Positions 48,324 to 59,710 of a stretch of DNA of 64,000 nt are shown here, one piece after another. Location of the stretch: positions 55,495,485 to 55,559,484 of the forward strand of contig NC_086248.1 in the NCBI RefSeq assembly GCF_021018805.1, written 5' to 3'. The stretch comes from Prinia subflava (Eukaryota > Chordata > Aves > Passeriformes > Cisticolidae). The position numbers and the translations under genes are program-made. The notes under the pieces are model-generated. The model searched no databases. It was not told where the DNA came from and worked only from the letters and a program-made list of their open reading frames with translations. How positions within the stretch are numbered: position 1 is the first letter of the stretch; each line of letters opens with the position of its first letter.

Positions 48324-51108
48324 TTAGAAGGCATGATGTGCCACAAAGCTGGACTCATGCAACTCTAGCTTTCCACTGGTTGTGTCTTTTTTGTCTATGG
48401 GTTCTTCTCTCCACTTGTACAGAGGGGATAATATGTTGTACCAGTGGTTTTATGACTTGATGGCCATATGTAGCGCCAATGCTGAGACATCTATGCTGTA
48501 AAGGTGCCTCGTTTCTTCCTCCCTGCCTTTGCACAAAAGAGTCACACAATTTCCTTTCTACTCTGGCTGTGACAACTACCCTAACCTACTCTGCAACGCA
48601 GGCTACATCATCTTGAAAAGCAGGTTTTTTTCCTTTCATTTTACCATTCCAGTCTAATGAATATATGGACCTTGAAAGAGAAAATCTGAGCTGGGAAATG
48701 TGGAATGCAACCGTGAAAAGAGCCTTTCTTACTTTTTTGTTTATCTGTAGTTCAGAAAGGGATGACAGCAAATGCTTGAGAGCCAGCCAAATGGAAATTA
48801 CTTCAAGTACTATCTCAAGTGTAATGGAACTGAGGTACTTTTAGCATACCGTACTCATTAGGTACTTGTAACATCCAGCACTTCTAAGTGGTGCAGTCAG
48901 ACAACACTTCTGCACAGTACTCTGAAAAAATCTGCAGTGCATTCTGAATCAATGAAGTTTTAGCAGTAATTAACTTGGGTTTTTTACACATTCATCACAT
49001 TAACATGGGAATGGAAGACTACTGAGTCACTAACTTAGATTTAAGACTAGAGGAATACTTTTAATAGCCACATTTTACCTCTGTAAGAATGTGTTTTCCA
49101 CAGGTTTGTTTTCTCACAGTCAAATTAAGTAAATAGAAAGGCATTTGTTTTGTGTTGCAAACCAAGCCATATCATCTGCAAGGCTTTTGTGGCTTGTGGG
49201 TCATACTAAACACCACACCTGTTGACAAGAGGCAGAAGTTGTCTAAGTTTTGGCATGAATATAAACAAGTGTTCTATATTTTGCCTGTGACTTTTACAAG
49301 TTATAAATGTGACAGACCATGTGCTGGAGCCCTTTAAAAAATATGGTGCTTATCTCTGAGATAAGGAAGGTTCATTCTGTGTATTCTTAGCTCAAAGTAC
49401 CTGAAAACATCTACTTCAGTGGGAGGAGCTGGTACATTAACATCTATTCACAAACAAAAATATACATATATTAGACCTGTAGTATCACATTCCATTTATA
49501 GAAAATGCAGGGAAAAAACAGAAAATTGGAAGGAATTAAAAGGAGAGCAGTAGAAAAAAAATAAAAGCAAGGAAAATTTTATTTTGAGGAATTTGAATTT
49601 GTAAATCACTATTTTGGAACCAATTTATTAAATCCAAGGTAATGCCAGGAAAGCAAAGGATATAGATGTCATTTAACTATATATAACTGGGAGAAGTATA
49701 TACAGCTTATACAGGACAGAAACAGCCTGTCAGGCTTTTGAGAGTGTAAGTAGCAAAAAGATATGATTTGACCATGAGTAAAATTAACAACACAAGCTAC
49801 AAGAAAACACAATAATAGCACAAAACATTTGCTGATTATATCTATGGAGAATTTTCTGGCTCTGGAAATAACCTACTGAGAAAACAATGAGAGTCCCCTA
49901 TTGTCTAATTCCTTTAAACAAAACTGAGAAAGAGCACTGGAAAAACATTGCTCAGAGAACAATTGTTTACCAGGAGAGGAATGGAAAAATGAGTGTATTG
50001 TCTTAGATCATTTAATCTGTCCATGACTTTTATGATTCTGTGAAGCCTTACAGCTGCCTTAAAAAATGTTACTGGAGGCTAATTCATTGCATAATATACA
50101 CTTATTAAGAAACATGCTGAAAAATACTTAGAGAGATTTTTTCTCCCAGAAAATAGCAATTACCTCCCCTTTCCTAGATATCACTTTCCTTCACAGTTTG
50201 TGTAAAGGAGACTTCTGAAGGAAAGTAAGAGATGATGGGGTTTTCCACCCTATACAAGTCTGCACTGATTGAGAAAATAAACATGACTTTTAGAAAATGT
50301 TCTGTTCACACTACAGGAAAATATCTCTCTGGTATTTGTCAGATGAAAATTCAAGGGAAGGGACAATCCAAAATTTATCTCCTTATAAGATATAAGACTA
50401 GGAAAGGGAGGCACAGTTCCTGTGGTGACAGGGAAAAAGACTCATTATTTGAGCTCAGATGCTAATCAGGCACTTGCCTTCAGGAGGCAGCTTGAAAGAC
50501 AGCAAGCAGAAGACACTTATTCCTTAGTTGGTATATCAGGCCAAAAGCCAGGAAGGAATTGCCTCTGCTGCCATCATAACATGGGCATAACCTTTTGCTG
50601 ACTGAAAACATCGCATCTCTGTTGGTGATAAAAAACACGTAGAAAAAAATAAGCCTGCATGAGGCCCTGAGTGAGACCAAAGTCCCAGGAAAGCAGGGGA
50701 ATTACAAGGCCTTGCAGGAAGATTCTGCAAAGGAGAAGACCCAGAGGGACAGGAAGGTGATGCACTGACCCCCAGGGCTCTGAGTTGGGTGAGCAACCTG
50801 TCCCTCAAAATACCAGGGCTGGAGTGTAGAATCCCAGCCCCCGGCACTGAGAGTCTTCATTGTAACATGAGGGGAAGGTGCCAGCACGCTCACCAGCTTC
50901 CTTCCATCTTCTGCATCACCATTGCACATCTTTCACCACCATCCAGGAATGCTCATGGCCCTTGGCATTCACTGGCAAACCAGGAGTTAACTGGTGGTTA
51001 ACCTCTCACTGCTACAGTGAGGTTTAAGGTTGGACAGACTCTTAAATATGTCACGCCTTGGCCTGGTGCCATGGGTAATAATCCAAAACAGTAATAGACT
51101 ATCACTTG
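48324..51108. other. Unique sequence
   Basis: No gene recognised. A purine- and A-rich patch occupies about 49500-49580. From about 50660 to 51010 G+C is raised, with several overlapping open frames on both strands, none with recognisable similarity. Confidence 0.5.
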
Positions 51109-51235
51109 TGTCCTGGTTTTCAGCCAGGACAGAGTTAATTTTGTGGCAGCAGAGGGGGAGGAGCCTGGAGCCATGTGGACGTCTAGGTTGTTATTTTATA
51201 CCACCATTCCATTCACTGCTGTAAATACTGTAAAT
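51109..51235 (+). mobile_element. 5' part of an avian ERV LTR, plus strand
   Basis: Begins TGTCCTGGTTTTCAGCC and continues GACAGAGTTAATTTTGTGG, the 5' end signature of ERVL-like bird LTRs, then a G-rich stretch and GGTTGTTATTTTATACCACC. The rest of the LTR is missing or decayed, so the 3' boundary is approximate. It is a short, non-coding relic without viral genes. Confidence 0.6.
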
Positions 51236-51259
51236 GTTTCTACAGCCTGGGTATTTGCG

Positions 51260-51502
51260 TGAATGAGTGTGTACACAGATGCATGTATAACTACAGACAC
51301 ATGTATCCACACAATAATGTGTGTATATATAAATTCATATATAGTCTCTATAATAATATACCAATATATATAATTAATACAACAATAATCACATTTACAG
51401 AGGAGTATTAGGATATTAATATATTGTGTGCAACATATACATAATGCTTTATGTATAGCATATTATATACTACTTCAGATTGTTGTAGTATAGTAAAATA
51501 AG
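51260..51502. repeat. AT-rich low-complexity tract with TATA/TGTGTA patches
   Basis: Imperfect TGTGTATATATAAA, CATATATAG and AATATATATAATTAAT strings follow one another. It is likely a decayed (TATG/TATA)n repeat rather than anything regulated. Confidence 0.6.
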
Positions 51503-52165
51503 AATATACATCATCTGTGTATATAATCTGGTACTGAGCACTACAGCAGACTTTGAGTAAGGGAAGATCCCTTTTATGAAAAGCTATTTTGGACAATCAG
51601 CCTTTCTTTCTGATGGAGAAATCTCTGTGTGACACTTTATAACCCGATGCTAAGAAGTTAATTCAGGTGATCATGATGCTGTTTTAACATTATGACAGAT
51701 GTAAGTTACAATTCAAGGAGCAATTCCTAAACCTAATAAGCAACTGACAGCTGTGCAGACTCATCCTCCCAAACTGGTCAATGTGCCTACACATCCAGGT
51801 ATGAGAGGGAAATTGCAAGTCAAAACTGGCCTTCAGCAACAGACAAGAATAGTTTATGTGAAGAGCTGAAATTACATTTATCCCACGCAGTGCTTCTCAG
51901 TATTTCTGATGCACATGACAGAGAACCATGATGATGATTTATTGGTCCTATGGTTATCAGTTTGTCTCATAAAAAAAGTTAGCTGATTTACATAAAAGAT
52001 AAAGGAGCTGATAAGAACTGATGGTCAGAGTTATACCTGCTTCAACAGAAACAGAACCAGACACTGAAAGAATATTGAATCCTGTGCAGTTTGCAAGCAA
52101 TTTATTTCTGAAGTTAAAGCACTTGCATCAACAAAACCCAGTGAAGTTTCTAGATGGTTAAGGAG
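51503..52165. other. Unique sequence
   Basis: No gene or repeat recognised up to the LTR that follows. Confidence 0.5.
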
Positions 52166-52683
52166 TGTGAGGATTTGGCAGCTGGTGAGGGAATGACCAG
52201 AAAATCAGCACAGACAAATCTCCACACTGATGCTTTAAGTTTTATCTCTCATATTTTCCAGATTCTGTACTGCTATTGGTACACTATACTATTTGTATAT
52301 AACTCTGAACTTCATATAATGGGTTAGCAAATTCTCGTCACAGTTTAGTTAGACAAAACAATCCTTTTCCAGCCTGAGAACCAAGGACACCATTGCAGCT
52401 TCAGACCCAAAAAGGTTTAAACAGGGGCGAATTGAGGAGAGCAATCTGGGAGGATGGGACTTCATAACCTGAAGCTGTAATTGGACAAATAACCCCGATA
52501 CGCAAATGGACCAAAACTCATAAAAGTGTGAAAACGTGTGATCTGTTGTCCATCCTGGGTGTAGCCTCGGCCAGGCTCTTGTACTGCCTACAATACAATC
52601 CTTTGAAGGCCTTTTTAATAAATACCTACTTTATTCTTTCAACTCTACCTAGCCTCTGTTCTAGGTAGCCTCTCAAAGCATCA
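52166..52683 (+). mobile_element. Solo LTR of an endogenous retrovirus (songbird type), plus strand
   Basis: A 518-bp element with the canonical ends TGTGAGG at 52166 and GCATCA at 52683. It carries a TATA-like CATAAAAG at 52519-52526, a CAATACAATCC motif and an AATAAA poly(A) signal at 52617-52622, giving a U3-R-U5 layout in the plus direction. I recognise it as an LTR frequent in songbird genomes, probably of an ERVK-like (class II) family; the class is from memory. It looks fairly intact, so it is younger than the ERVL LTR at 47.75 kb. No gag, pol or env sequence adjoins it. The six bases either side (AAGGAG and TTACCT) are not duplicated, so the target-site duplication is lost or the insertion was rearranged. 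Confidence 0.8.
52519..52622 (+). promoter_or_regulatory. LTR core promoter to poly(A) signal
   Basis: Within the solo LTR, CATAAAAG at 52519-52526 lies about 95 bp upstream of AATAAA at 52617-52622, the expected spacing for a TATA box and the R-region poly(A) signal. It could in principle still start or end transcripts in the plus direction; activity is not shown by sequence. Confidence 0.5.
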
Positions 52684-54302
52684 TTACCTTCACAAAGCCT
52701 TACTTTCTACTTGTATGATGTCAAGGCAAAGGTTATTGTTGGAGATAAAATAAGAAGCAAATGAATTATTATGATTGATTCCATTGGTGGGTAGACACAG
52801 TACCTATGTGGATTTTAAATTTTTTTCTATTGAATCATCCTACCTGAAAAGTCCAGAAAATATATGCATGTAGGCATGAATTATTCCATGTTTCTAGCTA
52901 CGTAACTGAAGCCATCAACTCTTGTGATGTGTACTTAAAATGTCACATGCAATGGTGAGATGTACAAAAAACAGGCCTGGGCAAAAACTCAGTGGAAATG
53001 GTAAATACTTCCACAAAACAGTAGATTGCTGTGTATTGACTAAACACAGAACAGAATCCTCTCTGATTCTCATGGCTCACACAAATAGCCCCAAACCTAT
53101 TAAGCAAAACATATCTCATGCACCTTCATGCAATCACCATCATGATTTGCAGTGATATGGATATTGATAAAGAGATACTTCAGAAAATAATTGTTTTACT
53201 CCCTTTTATGTAACACTGCTGAAAAAAAGGCCGGAGGAATCACACTACAGTAGATTCTTTGTCTCTAAATTACAGTGTATAATATTATACCTGTTATAGA
53301 AGATCAGACAGAGCACTTTAGAGATTTTGTAGCCTTGAAATCTTGTCACATATCTATGTTAAAAAAAAAATTCTTATCTGTACATGTCCAGAACAGGTAA
53401 AAAAATTATGCTTCTTGTTTTTGACAAGCCCATTGCTCCAGAAGTAAAAGCCTCCAAATACAAATCAAGGACCTGTTTCCTTTTCAGTGCACCAGTTAGG
53501 GTGCTCCCAAGGTAATTCAGCCCATGCCCATTCATACAAGATGAAACAAGGCAGTATTTGATGGTAGTATGTTGTAGAAGATGAATGTATAAATAAAAAT
53601 ATAGAAATACAAGCTCAAAATCTTGTCATCAGAAAGACTCAGACCTTGTGCCTTCGTTTCAGACTACTGATGGAATTTGACTTGACTCTGTACAACAAGA
53701 TACCGTGTTAGGTCTCCAGCATCTGAAATTGTGTCTCATCCTCTTCCTGTCAGACTTCTACCTGCCTTGTGAGAAGAGGTGAGCTATGCCTGGAAAACTT
53801 GTTCTGTTTTTCCATTTTTTGGTGCTGAACATATTTGTTTCTCTGATGCTTAGGAAATACACACTCTGACTGAACTTCCTTTCTTATAAAAGACTTCAGT
53901 GTACAAGTTATCCTTTCCTTCCTGTTGCAAAATATTTTGACTTGTGACGATTAGGGTTGCTCAGAGAAAGCAACAAAATACTTGCCAACATTATATCTTT
54001 CTTCCTTCACCTCACATTTCTACCCTTTAAGGAGAAGAGTTCACCTTTCATTTACTGTTGATGTTGAAAACTTGAAAATCTGGTGATATTTCCAAGGTAT
54101 GCTGAAAACTCAACATACTATCAATCCCTTTTTAATCTTGAGAAAAGATCTCATGCACTAAATATTATCTTGAAGTGTGTGTGTTATATTCATGCTTCAC
54201 TACCTGTCCTGGTCTTCCTCTCGATTTCTGATGAAGCTTGACCTATGAAAGATGTATATCCTCCCTTCCGAAAAGGCTTTCCTTCTCCTGCTATTTGCAC
54301 AG
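52684..54302. other. Unique sequence
   Basis: No repeat family recognised. The last 25 bases are strongly pyrimidine-rich and form the acceptor of the candidate exon at 54303. Confidence 0.5.
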
Positions 54303-54442
54303 CTGCCATCTGCAGAGCCTTTCAAACAGAAGGTCCCTGTCTGTAAGGGAGTGGGGCTGACTACAGCAGCCTGCTGGAGTTCACTGATTTCCTGGGTCCC
54401 CAAACCTTTAATCTGCTCATCTTCCAGGGGTAGCCCACCATG
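54303..54442 (+). other. Candidate exon with strong splice sites
   Basis: TTTCCTTCTCCTGCTATTTGCACAG is an excellent acceptor and ATG|GTGAGTAAG an excellent donor, 140 bp apart. In one plus frame there is no stop across the interval (46 codons plus two bases), with AEPFKQKVPVCKG early and SWVPKPLICSSS later; the other two plus frames contain stops. The minus strand is also open across the interval (84 codons, 54200-54454) and reads smoothly (LEDEQIKGLGTQEISELQQ), but lacks equally good splice signals. No family is recognised on either strand. It may be a coding exon, an lncRNA exon or chance. Confidence 0.28.
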
Positions 54443-57400
54443 GTGAGTAAGCATTTGGAGACAGTTTGTGACCTTCTAAAATACAGAAATGTAGTCAGTC
54501 TTTAGGGACTGAACTTCCATCATTTCACTGTGTTCCAGAAAGGTCAGACATCCTTGTTTACCAAGTCTGACTTTTAAGTGCTTACATGGGTGACAGGCAG
54601 TTTGAGACCCACTCAAGTGCCTGCTCAAGTCACCTGTGACATTTTAAGTGCTCTGTGGTACCAGATACATGTCACAGCACATCTTTTTAGCAGGCCCATG
54701 TTATTCTGAGACAAGAGGTGGATACCAGGTGATCTTGGTACCAACCTGCATTTTAGATGTTGAGGTTCCTCTCAGTCACTGAGACTTTTCCTTTTCAGAA
54801 TGCAGTAGTTTTGATTAATCTTCTTCCTTTGGTGATCTGATAATTTTTTACCTCTGCAATGTGCTTCTGAGATCTCATGCCACTTGGTCACCCTTGTGTT
54901 TAGTTCCAAATTTTGCTGTTCAGCCCTCTCTAAATGAGGACCATAGACACTTTGGGACCTCTGCTATGTAGGTCTAGACTTCAGATATTTTCCTCTAACA
55001 GTTTTATTTTACATCTTTGGGTGTAAAGAAATAGCTGCATCCCAGCAGCCTCATATATCTCACCCAGCACAGCTTCCCAGATCTACTCATGAAGAGATTG
55101 TCAAAATATCACACAATGCTTGTAACTTTTCCATCTTGACCGAGGATCTTATCCATGCCATGGTGTGCCCCAACTAGATGTATGGGTTACTGAATGGACA
55201 GGTCTCAAGATTCTGAACCCTAAAGGAAGACCTCTAAATAGCATCCTGTGCCCAAACTCCAACACCTTCTCTGTAAAAGCAAGAGCTTGCAGATTTCCTA
55301 ATCAGAGCTGCCAGACTAGCACAGTCCCCTGAGAGACCACAGAGTGTTTAAAAGGGCAAGAAAGATGGTTGCTTAGGTACCTATTTAGATCACATTTAGC
55401 TTCTTTCACCTTGATCCTTTCCCTTGAGGGGACAGGAAGCTGAGTAACCTCATCAATTTTTCTTCAGCCTCTGAAGTGATTTAAGGTTTTATATCTTAAT
55501 GGTTTGCATGGCTTTGCACACCCAGCTCTGGCCATGAGACCTAGTCTTATATTCAGCACTCTGAAGAATATTGCTTAGCTCCACAGCTCAGGTCTTCTGG
55601 GCACATTTGTTTTTGCTGGGCATTTAACTCTGTGACTGGCTGTTATGTTTTTGTCTTTGTCAGGAGTGGTAAACTTGTTTATTTATCTTATACTGAATTC
55701 TTGGGCTCCAGCACTGTTCTTGACTTAGTTCTTTGTGAGCCAAAATACACCTTACCACTGACGGGCAAGGGTTATGCAGTGATTGTGTCAGAAATGGGAG
55801 ACAGCCTAGTGGGAAAAAGTCAGAATCTGGGTTATTTAGGGTGACTTCCTCTCCACTCCTCCTCTGGTTCTCGCACCAGTGGGTCCACATGGGAATGGGA
55901 GTACATGTAGAAGCACGCCAGCACATGAGACAATAACAGAGTGGGACCACCTGCTAGATTTTCCAGCCTTCATTCTGGTTCATAGCAGCCTGGGCCAGGG
56001 CAAATATGAAGTTGCTTGTAATGAAATACGTGCAACAGTATGCACCTCCTCAGATCTCCTCTGCTGCCCTCATGGCTTGCCCCAGGCAATGCCATCTAGC
56101 TGAGAAGAATAAACAAACCATTCAAGACCTTTGTTTGCCTGTGAGTCATGAGGGGGCTACTCACTAGGGTATTAAGAAAGATAAACATATGGCAAAACTC
56201 TAAAAACTATTTCTGGAAAACTTTACTGGAGGGAACAGCTAATCCATTGTTCAGAGTCTGCAGAGAATTACAAGGCTGGGGAGAGGAATAGGAGCAGGAA
56301 AGAAGGGAAAAAATACAAAAACAAAAAAAGCTGAGAGATCAAAAATTCAGAATGGTTGTAATTACCCCTGTAGGCACAAGGGCTTTGTGGGAAGAGGGGG
56401 GTGACTGACACAGGGGACTTGCAGGAGGGGTTGGATCTGTATGTAGCCATGACAGGAGGAACTGTTATTTGTCTCCTCAGGAAGTAAACAGGGAGTATCA
56501 TGCATGATTTTATTGTTACTCCAAAGGGAAAGAATATTGGTTAGACATTATGAAGAGTTATTTGATGATTAATGTGAGCATAAAACCAACAAGTATGCTC
56601 ATTTCGCCTGTATCCTTCAGCTGAAAGGCCAGAAGGAATATTAAACCTGAAAATCCAAATGTGTCTCTCTTCTTTTTGCCCCTATGGGGTTTTTTTTTTG
56701 TGGTTGTTGAAAAGGCATATCTCTTTCCATTACCAATTTTATTTTCTGCTGTTTTAGTAGTTTTATTTATTACTGCTAATGAAAGCATCACAGATGTATG
56801 CAGAAGCTTGTGGCATTTCATGAGGTGTTGCTCAGGAGAAGCCATGCAGCAACCTCAGTGTTTCCTGAGGTGCAGACATGGTCTCTCTGCTCAGGACAGT
56901 CCCTGAGAGTGTTTGTGAGGCACCTCTGGTTGCACCTCATGTGGGCTTGTGCAACCGAGTCTCTGTGCTTTTCTCTGCTATGCTGAAGAATAATGTCCAG
57001 CTGCAAGAATTTAATAGAGTAATCACAGGTGTTCAGTGGAGAAATATGACTTCTATCTTTGTTTTAATGATATTGGCCAAGCTGTCTGGCACAAAACTTA
57101 CCCATGGCACTGTTTGGCATGAAGACCTTAACAACGTATTGCTTCAGACTTAGCTTCAGATGGCAACTAGAACTGAAGCACAATGGACAGTAGCTTTTCA
57201 GGGTTCTTCATATAGGCAGGCACCTGTGAAATGGATTAGGATTGAAGCCAAAAGACAACACTGAATAAAATTCTGATTATTTCCTCTGAACAAATTTGAA
57301 TGAGTTGGAGTTCAGGAAGATAAATAGTTTAGGGTATTGCTATAAATGTGGCTTGAGTTTGCATTGAGAATTGATAAACAACAACATAAAAGATAATATT

Positions 57401-59439
57401 GAATATTTTGAGGGTGCAGTTCACAGACTGATTTACTGGATTTAGTCTTAAGCCTAGCACTGCCTGAGCACTGCCTGAGCACTATCACTGAGACACTGAC
57501 TGATTCCTCATGTATCCTTTGCTCACAGACACCTATTGCCTCTAGCACTATTTTAGGAAAAAAACCCACATGCCAATATAATTGTAATCTACACAGTGTC
57601 CATAGTTGAAAGAAAACCACCCCCTGGGCCTGATCCTCATATTATTTGCTGTGGTCTTCCACTCCAGCCTTATACTTTGTGCAAAGTGCCTGTCATGTCC
57701 AGCCTTCTTATTAGTGCAAGACTTCCTAATGGCCTCTCCTCTTGTGCCAGAGGGATTGCTTCCCTGTTCCACCCACAGCACTGATTTGACTCAAGGACAG
57801 CTGTAACACAGACCTCTTTCATTTACCAAACCTGGACTGTACACTGTGCATTGGATTCATCCTCTGTCCCATCCCAAAGTAATCTAGTAGCCAAAATTCT
57901 GAACCTAGTCTGGCATGGTTTAGGATCTAGCCCAGCTACTTCACTAGCTTTAAACTGACTCTCAGCTCTGCTTCCTTGTAGTTCCTACCTAACCTAAGAT
58001 AGTCATGGACAGCAGGCATTTCCTAAAACAAACCAAAACTATCATGTGATAACTCTCTACAATTTAAAAACTGCCTCACATCTAATCTTAGGTTTCATAC
58101 AAGTCATAACCTAAGACCTAATGGCTTACCAGTAGGTCACCTGTGGTTTATCTCTCTGCTAGTATGCCATCACCAAATGAGACACATCATAAACCTTAGC
58201 CACATACTGCTACTGCCAGAAAATTTACACAGAGACTGCCTAGTGCCTTCAAAACCCAGGGCAAGGCTATTGTTAGACATAATTATATTCTGAATTCTTT
58301 GTTCTTTATTGGTCCCAATGCTATGTGCAGCTTCATCTGTTAACTACAAAATAAATTTGCCATCTGCTAATTCCATACTCCATCTCAACTCAACTTTTTG
58401 GCTTGTCAAAGTGTAATGTCACTCTAGATTTTTGTGGAGAACAAGATTTCACAAACATCACTTGATTTGAATTATATTTCAATACAGTTGCACAAGAAGG
58501 CAGTGCACAAAGCTGAACTAAAATTTCTGTTCAAAATGGAATTTGAAGTAGGAATGCTTAGGAAAACCTTGCTACCATAATAATTTGGGTTTGTTCCTAG
58601 TCCAAAATGGAGTAGCCAGAGCTTAAATAGTTCCTCCCTATCTGCAAGAATGATCTAGAAATATTTTTGTTTGTTTTCCTAAAGAAAATAGCATATCATA
58701 ATTTGGACATGGCCTATCTATTTGACCAAGTCTGGCATGTTTTGAATACACTCAGTAATTTCCACCTGACATGCCACAAAGTTTAAATATTCAAATTATG
58801 TGAAAGCTGGTTAGAAGCAAAGAAGCAGAATGAGTTCCTTACAGAAGGAGAAGGAGGCAGAGATAAGTCTTAGGAGATTTTGCCTGGCAGCAGTTACCTG
58901 TTCACTCAGAAAAAGGACCAGACAAGAAACCATGCTTTATGCGTGTCTAGATGAACAATCGTCTGTGTGGTCTGAAGTCTGGTATGACTATCATAGGTTA
59001 CAGAAAAAAATTATGGGAGAGCAGCAGGGAAGGATGGTGGAGGGATAACAATGATTACGTAAGTAGTTTGATTTTGCCTGTGTTAAAGCTCACAGTAACA
59101 TTTTGGGGAAAAGGGCGAGGAGTTTCAGTACATGTAAATCAGGAATTTTGGGTAAGTGTGACTTTAGAGACTAGGACCTTTTGGGGAAAAAATATTGAGA
59201 TAATAGTAGGAGAGACATCAATGAACAGGACAGCAAAACCTCTGGGGTGAGAACTGGTTTTGGTTTATGCAATCCTAGCACAGTGGCCAGCTTCCTTAGG
59301 GTTTTTACATGCAGCTGCTATTAACATTTTCTATCAGAAAAGAAGTAGCAGTAGAAAGGAACAAGCAGCTCTCTTCTTCCACTCTCATTCTGTGATTACC
59401 TAAAATCTTTGGAAACACAGAGAAGTGAGCAGGTTATGT
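54443..59439. other. Unique sequence
   Basis: No gene recognised. An 11-bp unit GCACTGCCTGA is duplicated in tandem at 57457-57478, and an A-rich patch lies near 56305-56335. Several overlapping short frames at 56560-57800 have no similarity I know. Confidence 0.5.
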
Positions 59440-59710
59440 AGCTGCTTTTGCAGCTGAAGTTCTGGCAGAAAGCATTTCACAGCACAGGGTTCAGTTATCC
59501 CGCCTGTGTGAGTGGTGTCCCCGACAAAAATAGACAGACTCTGCTGCCTGCACTTTGCAAAGAGCAGCTGAGGAAAGCAAAACAATCGTCTAAGGTGGTC
59601 AGCCAGGAGTGGTCAAGGGCGGCTGGAGGTGCTGGAAGCGCTGAATAAAACCTTTACAGACCTGGCAGAAAAGTCAAGTTGTCAGCGTCCCCTTTGGTGG
59701 TGTTTAAGAC
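59440..59710 (+). mobile_element. LTR-like segment with poly(A) signal
   Basis: The stretch CTGAATAAAACCTTTACAG at about 59640 followed by GTCAGCGTCCCCTTTGG is typical of the R-U5 part of avian retroviral LTRs. Upstream, GTGTCCCCGAC and ACAATCGTCTAAGG suggest U3. CpG is much commoner than in the surrounding sequence, consistent with a relatively recent insertion. I cannot fix either boundary or see a target duplication, and no viral genes adjoin. A small CpG-containing regulatory patch is the alternative. Confidence 0.42.

Noticed and set aside
48140..48460. 106-codon open frame, plus strand
   Set aside because: It begins within, and is antisense to, the ERVL-type LTR, with no splice or homology support.
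56558..57806. Cluster of short frames on both strands
   Set aside because: They overlap in conflicting frames, with no splice sites, codon pattern or similarity that would single one out.
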